NCBI GenBank assembly: GCA_003559585.1
Contig: PWKX01000159.1
Coordinates: 1-25,545, forward strand
Reading direction: 5' to 3'
Length of the DNA: 25,545 bases
From: Mollicutes bacterium
GTDB lineage: Bacteria > Bacillota_I > Bacilli_A > Izemoplasmatales > Izemoplasmataceae
How positions within the stretch are numbered: the first letter of the stretch is position 1; every line of letters starts with the position of its first letter. Below, piece after piece: positions 6,795 through 13,648 of the stretch. A program made the position numbers and the translations under genes. The notes under the pieces were generated by a model. That model saw only the letters and a list, made by a program, of their open reading frames with translations, did no database searches and was not told where the DNA came from.

Positions 6795-7976
6795 ATGAGT
6801 AGACCATTCATCCACCGAATCACCTTCTTTTTCTTTAAACCTTGGTTTAGAATATGGCTTAAATGGAAGTTCAATTATCAAGCAGAACCATTTCACAAAA
6901 CATATCCTCACCAAGGTGCTAAGCTCATTTTATCCAACCATGCGATGGCGATGGATCCGATCATGTTGTCGCTCAGTTTTAAAAAACATATCTATTTTGT
7001 GGCCTCAGACATCATCTTTTCCATGGGCTTTATTTCTAGGTTGCTTACTTGGTTGGTCGCCCCAATTCCAAAATCAAAATCACGGTCTGATTCACAAACA
7101 ATTAGAATGATATATAAACGCATCAAAGCAGGGCATAACGTCGCTATTTTCCCTGAGGGTAATGCAACCTTTTCAGGGGAAACCATGCCCATGAACAAAG
7201 CGATTGCTAAGTTGGTTAAAAAACTGAAAGTACCCGTTGTATTTTATAAAATAGAAGGTGGTAGCCTCACCAAACCACGGTTTGCAAAATATGCCCGTAA
7301 AGGCCGTTTAAAAGGATACACCACCTCAGTATGGGACCCCACAGATTTTGAACATTTAGATCCATTAGCCATTCAAACCCATATTGAACACACGCTTTAT
7401 CATAACGACGTTGAAACACAAACACAATTAAAAACCCCGTATCGAGGCAAAAGAAAAGCAGAAGACTTTGAATCAACCTTTTATCTTTGTCCATCATGTG
7501 ATCAATATCACACCTTAAGCAGTCATGATCATACGGTTCGCTGCACCGCTTGTAACTTAAGCGTTACCATCGATGCGTTTGGGTTATTAAACGGCGCACC
7601 TAACCATGCTTCTGATACGGTTAAATGGTATCATCACCAACGCCAACAAACCATACACTATTTAACCGATCACCCTGGTGATTTAAACCATACCTTAAGG
7701 TTTCATGAGAGTTTTCTCATTGAGAAGGGGAAGAAAAAAATCAAAACCGGCCCCGCGGTAATCACCATGACAGATACACACTTAAACATTAAACATGCAA
7801 GCAGCACACAATCTTATGACATCAAACATCTCACAGCTGCGGTTCAGCAAAAAAACAAATTGATTGTCTATCACCAACAAGACCCACAAGCACTATATTT
7901 TGTGGGTGATGAGAAACTAAACGCCTTATTCATCGCACAATGTATTGACATCATCAATGGAAAAGAGGGCTATTAA
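6795..7976 (+). CDS. PlsC-type 1-acylglycerol-3-phosphate acyltransferase with C-terminal zinc ribbon
   Basis: This is a 393-residue protein. The N-terminal ~215 residues are an acyltransferase domain: motif I N-H-A-M-A-M-D (His49 and Asp54, the catalytic HX4D) and motif III F-P-E-G (119-122). The domain would transfer an acyl chain to lysophosphatidic acid or a similar acceptor at the membrane. Residues 228-260 carry L-C-P-S-C and R-C-T-A-C (Cys232, Cys235, Cys250, Cys253), a probable zinc ribbon. About 130 further residues follow that I do not recognise. Typical PlsC proteins are only about 200-250 residues, so the C-terminal part is an addition. The stop codon is directly followed by the ATG of the GltS-like gene, so the pair is one transcript. 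A purine-rich AAAGGGG precedes the start. Confidence 0.85.
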   Translation: MSRPFIHRITFFFFKPWFRIWLKWKFNYQAEPFHKTYPHQGAKLILSNHAMAMDPIMLSLSFKKHIYFVASDIIFSMGFISRLLTWLVAPIPKSKSRSDSQTIRMIYKRIKAGHNVAIFPEGNATFSGETMPMNKAIAKLVKKLKVPVVFYKIEGGSLTKPRFAKYARKGRLKGYTTSVWDPTDFEHLDPLAIQTHIEHTLYHNDVETQTQLKTPYRGKRKAEDFESTFYLCPSCDQYHTLSSHDHTVRCTACNLSVTIDAFGLLNGAPNHASDTVKWYHHQRQQTIHYLTDHPGDLNHTLRFHESFLIEKGKKKIKTGPAVITMTDTHLNIKHASSTQSYDIKHLTAAVQQKNKLIVYHQQDPQALYFVGDEKLNALFIAQCIDIINGKEGY

Positions 7977-9377
7977 ATGGATTATACGACCTTTGAAATG
8001 TGGTCAGCGGTGATTCACTTTTCATCACTCGCTGTGTTATTGTTAACGGCTAACGTCTTAAGACGAAAAATACCTGTTTTAAAAAAATCGCTATTACCAA
8101 CCGCGGTTATTGCTGGGTTTTTAGGCTTAATCATTAAAGAAACCATCTTTTTAAACCTCGCCTCTTCAGCGGTTTATGATCAAACATTAAACTACTTAAG
8201 AATGATCACCTATCATACCATCGCTTTAGGCTTCATCGCTTTAGGCCTTAAAGTCACAGGCAAGATTGGCTCAGATCAACCAAAAAGCCGCAGTTTAAGC
8301 AGTGGTTTATTGATTGTATCGACGTATTTGATTCAAGGGATTGTTGCCTTGAGCTTAACCGTTGTGATGGCTAGAACCATTTTCCCAGATCTTTTTCAAA
8401 CCGCAGGCTTGTTGTTGCCAATGGGCTTTGGACAAGGACCTGGTCAAGCACAAAACATCGGGTTTTTATATGAAAATACCTACGGCTTTGTGGGTGGCAC
8501 AACATTCGGCTTAGCGGTGGCATCATTTGGTTTTATTTGGTCTGCTGCGGCTGGGGTGCTTTATTTAAACAGTTTACTTAGACAAAAAAAGATCAAGCGC
8601 GCCTCTGAACAAAAGGCTAAATACACAAGCGCACAAGAAATTGAAACCCCAGATGAAATCCCACTGGCAGAAGCGATTGATAAATTCACAATCCAAGTTG
8701 CCTTGATTTTGGTTGTTTATTTGGCCACGTTCGGCTTTATTTTTGGTTCTAATTACATCTTAAGCCGTGGTGTGCTCGGTGATTTTGGTCAAAATACCGT
8801 AGGACCGTTGATTGTCGGGTTTAACTTTATCATCGGTATGTTGTTTGCGATTTTATTTAAGAAGATTTTTGTTGGATTAAGAAAAATCAATTGGATGACC
8901 AGACAATACCCAAATAACTACATGCTAAACCGAATTGCTGGGTTTGTGTTTGATTTCATGATTGTCGCTGCGATTACAGCGATTAGAATCGAAGATTTAT
9001 CTAGTTTATGGGCCCCGTTTTTCATTTTAGTCTTCATCATCGGTATCGTGACACTCATTCATATCAAAAAATTATGTCACCGCATTTACCCTGAGTACGA
9101 ACATGCCGCGACACTAGGTATGTTTGGGATGTTAACAGGGACAGCCAGCACCGGCATTGTCTTATTAAGAGAAGTTGATCCTAACTTTAAAACCAATGCC
9201 GCGACCGATATGGTTGTCGGTTCAACCACGGCGATTATCTTTGGGTTCCCAGTCTTACTGCTAGTAGGGTTTGCCCCTGCGTCGACTTGGCATACCTTAA
9301 TCTCACTGTTGATCATGATTGTGCTGTTCATTGCGATGCTTACGGCCATGATTAAACTCAATCCATTAAAAAAATAA
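7977..9377 (+). CDS. GltS-like sodium/glutamate symporter family protein
   Basis: This 466-residue protein has about eleven or twelve hydrophobic segments and a cytoplasmic charged loop near residues 204-233. Two re-entrant-like motifs in inverted topology resemble GltS (sodium/glutamate symporters). They are G-F-G-Q-G-P-G-Q-A-Q-N-I-G in the N-terminal half, and G-T-A-S-T-G-I-V-L-L-R-E-V-D-P in the C-terminal half. The first differs from the G-G-H-G-T-A motif of E. coli GltS, so the substrate may not be glutamate; the fold assignment is firmer than the substrate. The gene starts on the base after the acyltransferase stop, with its ribosome site (AAGAGGG) inside that gene, which suggests translational coupling. 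It ends in a 13-bp terminator hairpin. Confidence 0.8.
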   Translation: MDYTTFEMWSAVIHFSSLAVLLLTANVLRRKIPVLKKSLLPTAVIAGFLGLIIKETIFLNLASSAVYDQTLNYLRMITYHTIALGFIALGLKVTGKIGSDQPKSRSLSSGLLIVSTYLIQGIVALSLTVVMARTIFPDLFQTAGLLLPMGFGQGPGQAQNIGFLYENTYGFVGGTTFGLAVASFGFIWSAAAGVLYLNSLLRQKKIKRASEQKAKYTSAQEIETPDEIPLAEAIDKFTIQVALILVVYLATFGFIFGSNYILSRGVLGDFGQNTVGPLIVGFNFIIGMLFAILFKKIFVGLRKINWMTRQYPNNYMLNRIAGFVFDFMIVAAITAIRIEDLSSLWAPFFILVFIIGIVTLIHIKKLCHRIYPEYEHAATLGMFGMLTGTASTGIVLLREVDPNFKTNAATDMVVGSTTAIIFGFPVLLLVGFAPASTWHTLISLLIMIVLFIAMLTAMIKLNPLKK

Positions 9378-9405
9378 CGCGGTTCATAAGACCGCGTTAT
9401 TTTTA
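9371..9405. terminator. Bidirectional terminator
   Basis: A perfect 13-bp stem (9371-9383 with 9391-9403, loop 9384-9390) with A and T runs on the two sides lies between the convergent GltS-like and FMN reductase genes. Confidence 0.9.
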
Positions 9406-9406
9406 T

Positions 9407-9946
9407 TTACCGAATGGTTTTTAAGGCGCCTGCCCAAGTCTCAACTTGGTCAAACAAGACGTTTAAGTTATCAAGATGGACATCTCTAGGATTAAAGCCT
9501 TGATCATTAAAATCATCAAAGAGTGAGAAAAAGACGTGGGTTCTCACATCAGCAACGTTTAACTCAGCTAACACAAGTCTGACTTGTTCAGCCGCTCGCA
9601 CACCACCAGCAGACCCGTATGAGACAAGCCCAGCAGCTTTGTGATACCAAGCCTCACGGGCAGAATCTAATGCGTTTTTAAGCGCACCACTCATCGCATG
9701 ATTGTATTCAGATACGATGAAAATAAAACCGTCTAATGACGCAAGTTTTTCATTAAATTTTGTTAAGTTGGTTGTCGCCTCAGCCTCACCAAGTAAGGGC
9801 AGTTGATAATCTTTAATATCAACGAGTTCATACGCAACAGAGCGGTCCTTGGCTTTGCTTAACACCCATTGACCTACTTGTGGTGACACCCTACCTTCTC
9901 GTGTGCTTCCTAAAATGATGCCGATTTTTAAATGTGTATGTGACAT
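9407..9946 (-). CDS. NADPH-dependent FMN reductase family protein
   Basis: This is a 179-residue flavodoxin-like cytosolic protein. The phosphate-binding loop is G-S-T-R-E-G-R-V-S after the first strand. The flavin-contacting S-E-Y-N-H-A-M-S-G-A-L-K-N-A-L-D segment and Y-G-S-A-G-G-V-R-A follow, all characteristic of the NAD(P)H:FMN reductase / quinone or azo-dye reductase family (PF03358). Length is normal. The start is supported by GGAGGT about 8 nt upstream. It is a single gene with a good promoter, and a perfect dyad lies exactly between the -35 and -10 boxes, suggesting control by a dimeric repressor, perhaps a redox- or quinone-sensing one (inference). The precise substrate is unknown. 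Confidence 0.9.
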   Translation of the reverse strand: MSHTHLKIGIILGSTREGRVSPQVGQWVLSKAKDRSVAYELVDIKDYQLPLLGEAEATTNLTKFNEKLASLDGFIFIVSEYNHAMSGALKNALDSAREAWYHKAAGLVSYGSAGGVRAAEQVRLVLAELNVADVRTHVFFSLFDDFNDQGFNPRDVHLDNLNVLFDQVETWAGALKTIR

Positions 9947-9978
9947 AACATGACCTCCAATTTTTACGTTCTACCTAT

Positions 9979-10007
9979 ATTATAGACTTACTAAGAGTAA
10001 GGTTCAA
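9979..10007 (-). promoter_or_regulatory. FMN reductase promoter with a dyad in the spacer
   Basis: On the minus strand TTGAAC (10007-10002) and a perfect TATAAT (9984-9979) are spaced by 17 bp. The inverted repeat CTTACT-3 nt-AGTAAG (9987-10001) fills that spacer, a typical place for a repressor site. Confidence 0.65.
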
Positions 10008-10074
10008 TGAATGTGCATTATTCATCCATACCCAATAAGTGTGTTAAAATATAGTTATAAAGGTGGTGAGGTGT

Positions 10075-10554
10075 ATGACTTTAAGCATCATTTTAATCAC
10101 GCTGATGACATTGATGATTTGTCTATATTTTGTGTTGATTCACCGTTATCATAAGTATACGATGAAAAAAGACATCATCACACGCTGGTTGGCGTATTAC
10201 CAAAGCTACTGTGATGAAACGGATGTTTATACGTTAAATAAGCAATTAAAAAACATCCAGCATAAACCGGATGCGTTTGATGCTTTATTCAAGCACTTTA
10301 AAACAGTCTTTAAATCCGTAACAAACACGCCATTAACCCACATCGATGATGCGTTATACACACGGTTAAATATCTTTAAAATTGGTGAGACCGTTTATGA
10401 CCAAATCCGTGATGTGACCGGTCATATTGATGGTTTGAATGATGATGGTACCTACACCGTTTGTGATGTGGTTGAACAATGTCATCGTGCCGTGGAAATG
10501 GATTTAATCCCTATGAACCAACCTCACATGCCTGATACTTTAGGTTCGGTGTAG
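10075..10554 (+). CDS. Small membrane-anchored protein of unknown function
   Basis: This 159-residue protein is not recognised. It has one N-terminal hydrophobic segment (about residues 2-22) followed by a basic stretch (H-R-Y-H-K-Y-T-M-K-K), so the rest is probably cytoplasmic. The soluble part is mixed helical, with a C-terminal block G-H-I-D-G-L-N-D-D-G-T-Y-T-V that looks like a beta hairpin. The start at 10075 follows AGGTGG/GAGGTG; a GTG at 10063 lies inside that ribosome site and is rejected. TGTTAAAAT at 10042-10050 could be an extended -10. Its last 31 nt overlap the convergent RDD gene, and no terminator hairpin separates the two. Confidence 0.65.
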   Translation: MTLSIILITLMTLMICLYFVLIHRYHKYTMKKDIITRWLAYYQSYCDETDVYTLNKQLKNIQHKPDAFDALFKHFKTVFKSVTNTPLTHIDDALYTRLNIFKIGETVYDQIRDVTGHIDGLNDDGTYTVCDVVEQCHRAVEMDLIPMNQPHMPDTLGSV

Positions 10555-10952
10555 ATCACTTTGGTTTTAAATAGTAAATCATGGAGGGCGCGGTTATCTT
10601 GTCTTTGAGTGAAAACGATGAATGCAATCACAAAATAAACACCGAGTGTTAAAAACCCACAAACCCACTTAAACAGTTCGCGTCCGTGTGCTTTTTTCAA
10701 AGAAACGGGTTCGTTGTTCAGATTGACAATTCTTGTTTTAACACTAAGTTTACCAAGCGATTGCCCTTTTTTAAAAACCATGGGCAATAACGTTGTCGTG
10801 TAGTAAAACGCGATAACAAATAAGGCTTCAACCACGGGATGCCATGCCATGAAAATAATCACAAGTATCGGGAAGAACACCGCCAACATTTCAAATGAAA
10901 AAGCTTCGATACGCGCTTCGAATTTTGCGGGTAAATGATGGTGTACACGCAT
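10524..10952 (-). CDS. RDD family membrane protein
   Basis: This 142-residue protein belongs to the RDD family (PF06271). It has an early charged segment K-F-E-A-R-I-E-A-F followed by a hydrophobic segment, a second hydrophobic segment, then G-Q-S-L-G-K-L-S-V-K-T-R-I-V, which is the usual K-x-x-S-x-G-K family core. A third hydrophobic segment precedes a final R-A-L-H-D-L-L-F-K-T motif near the C-terminus. Function is not well known; some relatives take part in ion transport or envelope homeostasis. The start at 10952 has AAGGATG upstream. Upstream in-frame codons to 11114 run into the promoter and the divergent gene. TGTTATAAT (minus strand, 10982-10974) is an extended -10. The 3' end overlaps the preceding convergent gene by 31 nt. 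Confidence 0.85.
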   Translation of the reverse strand: MRVHHHLPAKFEARIEAFSFEMLAVFFPILVIIFMAWHPVVEALFVIAFYYTTTLLPMVFKKGQSLGKLSVKTRIVNLNNEPVSLKKAHGRELFKWVCGFLTLGVYFVIAFIVFTQRQDNRALHDLLFKTKVIYTEPKVSGM

Positions 10953-11007
10953 GAAAATCACATCCTTTTTGTTATTATAACATACATTTTTAAGAGGTGA
11001 GTCACCC

Positions 11008-11334
11008 ATGAAAAAAACACTTAAAGAACGATTTGAACAACGATCTTTATTATTTTTATTCGCGATGATGCTATCGATCAATATGTTTATCTTTGTGTGT
11101 TTGTTTCTCATCAATCAATATTTACTCGGCTTTTTTGAAAGTGCCATTCCCTTAACGCTTGTGATGATCATCCTTTTTATCACACCGTATGTCATCACCA
11201 TTAGACAGCGCTCATATAATAGATTATCACAAGTCATCAAGGATGACATCTTTTTAATGGGATTTTCTTTATCGTTCATCACCGTTGGCATCATTGTGAT
11301 GGCATTGATATTATTAAACGTGATTCCCACTTAA
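11008..11334 (+). CDS. Small three-helix membrane protein, unknown
   Basis: This 108-residue protein has three strongly hydrophobic segments (about residues 14-37, 46-65 and 85-106) and charged ends. A basic, cytoplasmic-looking stretch (R-Q-R-S-Y-N-R) lies between segments two and three. No family is recognised. A clear AAGAGGTGA ribosome site precedes the ATG. It is divergent from the RDD gene across 55 bp, so a shared regulatory region is possible. It could be a small envelope protein, but nothing in the sequence shows its job. Confidence 0.6.
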   Translation: MKKTLKERFEQRSLLFLFAMMLSINMFIFVCLFLINQYLLGFFESAIPLTLVMIILFITPYVITIRQRSYNRLSQVIKDDIFLMGFSLSFITVGIIVMALILLNVIPT

Positions 11335-11360
11335 AATTTATCCCGTTTTTACTTGGTTTG

Positions 11361-11369
11361 TGATATAAT
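11361..11369 (+). promoter_or_regulatory. Extended -10 promoter of the tRNA gene
   Basis: TGATATAAT (TG, one base, then a perfect TATAAT at 11364-11369) stands 12 bp before the tRNA 5' end. No convincing -35 box is seen. Confidence 0.55.
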
Positions 11370-11381
11370 ATTTTTTGTCGC

Positions 11382-11457
11382 GTTCCGGTAGCTCAGGGGA
11401 TAGAGTAACAGTCTCCGACACTGTGGGTCGTGGGTTCGAATCCCACCCGGAACGCCA
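11382..11457 (+). tRNA. tRNA-Arg (anticodon CCG)
   Basis: The cloverleaf can be folded by hand. The acceptor stem is 11382-11388 with 11447-11453. The D stem is 11391-11394 with 11403-11406. The anticodon stem is 11408-11412 with 11420-11424, a perfect 5 bp. The anticodon is CCG at 11415-11417. The five-base variable loop is 11425-11429, and the T stem is 11430-11434 with 11442-11446 around TTCGAAT. Discriminator G73 and an encoded CCA end follow. It reads the CGG codon. The gene is alone and is followed by its own terminator. Confidence 0.95.
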
Positions 11458-11471
11458 ACTAAAATTGATAT

Positions 11472-11498
11472 AAGCCCTTTTTTGGGCTTTTTTATTTT
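11472..11498 (+). terminator. tRNA-Arg terminator
   Basis: A 6-bp stem AAGCCC / GGGCTT (11472-11477 with 11484-11489) with a T6 loop is followed by a T-rich run. Confidence 0.8.
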
Positions 11499-11659
11499 GA
11501 CAAATAGGTGGGCTTGTTGGTCATAAAACAAACCACCACGTCGCTTTAAGTTTCAACAAGCATGACTCTAAAGCGTTTTGATGATTTTTATGGCTTATGA
11601 CTTTTTTGTGAAATAGACCTGTTGTATAATAAACACAAATGAGGTAGGAGGGTTTAAAG

Positions 11660-12220
11660 ATGCCAAAAGGGTTACTCGTGATGTCTCACAATATGGAAGA
11701 TGTTGAGTCTTTAGCCACAAGAGCCTTACTAAAAAGGGCTGGTTTTGATATCATCACAGCGACGTTTGAACACACCAAACTCATCACCACCGCATACGAT
11801 TTACAAGTATATTGCGATCACTATGTGCGTGAGGTGTCGCTTAAAACCATTGATTTTTTAATCATACCTGGTGGGCCTTATGTAAAAGAAACGATTGATC
11901 AACACGATGAGCTGTTAACACTGATCACTTATTTCCAGCAAAAAGATAAACTGATTGCGGCGATTTGTGCTGGCCCACGGTTTTTATTAAAAGCTGGCGT
12001 TTTAGATGACAAAGCTTTTACTGCTTTTCCCGGTAGTTTAAACGAAGAAACACTAAAGCAACCGTTAAAAGAAGATGCGGTCTATCAAGATGGTAACATC
12101 ATCACATCCAAAGCAGCAGGCACAGTTTATCAGTTCGCGTCTAAAATCATCGAACATTTTCACGGACAAAAGGCCGCCGAGACTTTACTGAACTCAATTT
12201 ATCATCCAAACGGGTCGTAA
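11660..12220 (+). CDS. DJ-1/PfpI family protein
   Basis: This is a 186-residue cytosolic protein of the DJ-1/ThiJ/PfpI superfamily. It begins with strand G-L-L-V-M and the E-D-V-E segment that supplies the conserved Glu. I-I-P-G-G-P follows at residues 68-73, and the nucleophile elbow A-A-I-C-A-G-P has the reactive Cys103. Length is normal for the family, whose members include deglycase- or chaperone-like stress proteins and peptidases; the exact reaction cannot be told. An AGGAGG site (11645-11650) precedes the ATG at 9 nt and a TATAAT lies at 11625-11630. It is monocistronic, with a terminator whose stem begins inside the coding end. Confidence 0.9.
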   Translation: MPKGLLVMSHNMEDVESLATRALLKRAGFDIITATFEHTKLITTAYDLQVYCDHYVREVSLKTIDFLIIPGGPYVKETIDQHDELLTLITYFQQKDKLIAAICAGPRFLLKAGVLDDKAFTAFPGSLNEETLKQPLKEDAVYQDGNIITSKAAGTVYQFASKIIEHFHGQKAAETLLNSIYHPNGS

Positions 12221-12234
12221 GACTCGTTTTTTTT
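12208..12234 (+). terminator. Terminator after the DJ-1 family gene
   Basis: A 9-bp stem with one G-U pair (12208-12216 with 12221-12229) and a loop containing the stop codon is followed by a T run to 12234. Confidence 0.85.
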
Positions 12235-12235
12235 A

Positions 12236-12270
12236 TGAAAACGGAAACCGTTTACTTGTAAGCGTTTTAA
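12236..12270 (+). promoter_or_regulatory. Two cre/LacI-family-like operator sites
   Basis: TGAAAACGGAAACC (12236-12249), which also forms the inverted repeat AAACGG-3 nt-CCGTTT (12239-12253), and TTGTAAGCGTTTTAA (12256-12270) both resemble the CcpA cre consensus. Their central CG steps are 21 bp apart, two helical turns, and both lie upstream of the -35 box of the GH13 operon. Binding by CcpA or a MalR-type regulator is inferred. Confidence 0.55.
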
Positions 12271-12279
12271 GAGGATGAA

Positions 12280-12308
12280 TTGAAAAAGCACGTTAAACCA
12301 TATACAAT
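12280..12308 (+). promoter_or_regulatory. Promoter of GH13 operon 1
   Basis: TTGAAA (12280-12285) and TACAAT (12303-12308) are spaced by exactly 17 bp, followed after a short leader by GAGGAGG and the first ATG. Confidence 0.7.
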
Positions 12309-12334
12309 AAAGCTGTTATTTTGAGGAGGATTCT

Positions 12335-13630
12335 ATGGAAAAACCGAATGCAACCGCCAAACGTGATTTATTTATTTATCAAGTATATGTGCGAAACCAT
12401 ACTGAAGCTGGGACGTTTAACGCACTCAAAGCAGATTTAGACCGCATTAAATCGATGGGCGTTGACATGATTTATTTGTTGCCAGTGCATCCAATTGGAC
12501 AAAAAAAGCGCAAAGGGACCTTAGGCAGCCCCTATGCGATTCGTGATTATACGCAAATCAATGAAGAACTTGGAACCATGTCAGATTTTAAAGCTTTGAT
12601 CGATGCGATTCATGAAAAAAAGATGACTGTGATGATGGATGTTGTTTTCAATCACACAAGCCCTGATTCATGGTTGCTGCAACATCACCCTGAATTTTTC
12701 TATCAAGAGGACGGTGTTTTTAAAAACCGTATTGGTGATTGGTGGGATGTGACTGACTTTGATTTTGACAAGGGCGCTCAAGCGCTAGAAAACACACTGA
12801 TTGATGTGTTAAAACAGTACACACAAATGGGCGTGGATGGGTACCGCTTTGATGTGGCGTCTTTACTGCCTTTATCGTTTCTTAAAAAAGCACGTCAAGC
12901 CATTGATGCGCTTAACCCAAACACGGTTTGGTTATCTGAATCAGTGCATGGTCATTTTCTAAAAGAAGTTAGAGACCGCGGGTTTGAAGCACACAGTGAA
13001 GCTGAAATATATCAAGTGTTTGACATGGCTTATGATTATGATGCGCACCCTGCATTTGAAGCGTATCTTAAAAATGAAGGCCCTTTAATGGACTATGTGG
13101 CGTGGTTGAAAAGACAAGAAGAGATTTATCCAAAAGATTATGTAAAAATGCGAAACTTAGAAAACCATGATTTTGGACGGATCGCAAAGATGCTTGATCA
13201 ACAAGACGATAAGTTAAAGCAATGGCATGCGTTTAATTTCTTTTCTAAAGGCGCAACGATGATCTTCTCAGGTTCGGAGTCTTTTAACGATCATCATCCA
13301 GATTTATTTAACAAAGATACCATTGATTTTTCTAAACCATCGCATGAGTCGTGGTTTAAACGATTAAACACCATCACGCGCGGATCCGTATTTCGTGAGG
13401 GTGTGTATGACATTGATAAAGACGTGAACTTTGATGTGTTAATTGGTCAATACCGTCATCAACAAGAACACATCATTGGTATTTTTAATGTGTCTCTTAG
13501 TAAAGGCCGTGTTGATGTGCCGCTACCAGATGGGCTATATACCAACTTAATCAACGACCAAGTCGTTGAAGTGAATAAGGGCCGCGTTAACTTAACCCCT
13601 GAGGCAATGATACTTAAACATACAGCGTAA
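12335..13630 (+). CDS. GH13 alpha-amylase family enzyme, cytosolic
   Basis: This is a 431-residue (beta/alpha)8-barrel glycoside hydrolase without signal peptide, so it works on imported dextrins. Conserved regions are visible: region I D-V-V-F-N-H (102-107), region II G-Y-R-F-D-V-A with nucleophile Asp173, region III L-S-E-S with acid/base Glu202, and region IV E-N-H-D with Asp279. A short C-terminal beta domain (about residues 345-431) follows. The protein is short for GH13, with a compact B domain (108-140) and an unusual W-L-S-E-S-V-H-G region III, so linkage preference cannot be assigned. It is first in an operon (next gene 18 nt downstream), with GAGGAGG 5 nt before the ATG. Other possibilities are an alpha-1,4-glucosidase or a maltodextrin-trimming amylase. 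Confidence 0.85.
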   Translation: MEKPNATAKRDLFIYQVYVRNHTEAGTFNALKADLDRIKSMGVDMIYLLPVHPIGQKKRKGTLGSPYAIRDYTQINEELGTMSDFKALIDAIHEKKMTVMMDVVFNHTSPDSWLLQHHPEFFYQEDGVFKNRIGDWWDVTDFDFDKGAQALENTLIDVLKQYTQMGVDGYRFDVASLLPLSFLKKARQAIDALNPNTVWLSESVHGHFLKEVRDRGFEAHSEAEIYQVFDMAYDYDAHPAFEAYLKNEGPLMDYVAWLKRQEEIYPKDYVKMRNLENHDFGRIAKMLDQQDDKLKQWHAFNFFSKGATMIFSGSESFNDHHPDLFNKDTIDFSKPSHESWFKRLNTITRGSVFREGVYDIDKDVNFDVLIGQYRHQQEHIIGIFNVSLSKGRVDVPLPDGLYTNLINDQVVEVNKGRVNLTPEAMILKHTA

Positions 13631-13648
13631 CAGACAAGGAGTTTACTT

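Noticed and set aside
10953..11114. N-terminal extension of the RDD protein
   Set aside because: It crosses the TATAAT box and overlaps the divergent small membrane protein gene; the RDD pattern begins after 10952.
11349..11531. Minus-strand open frame of 60 codons containing a G-G-I-R-T-H-D-P-Q-C-R-R-L-like stretch
   Set aside because: This is the antisense translation of the tRNA-Arg gene and its terminator, a well-known spurious peptide in databases.
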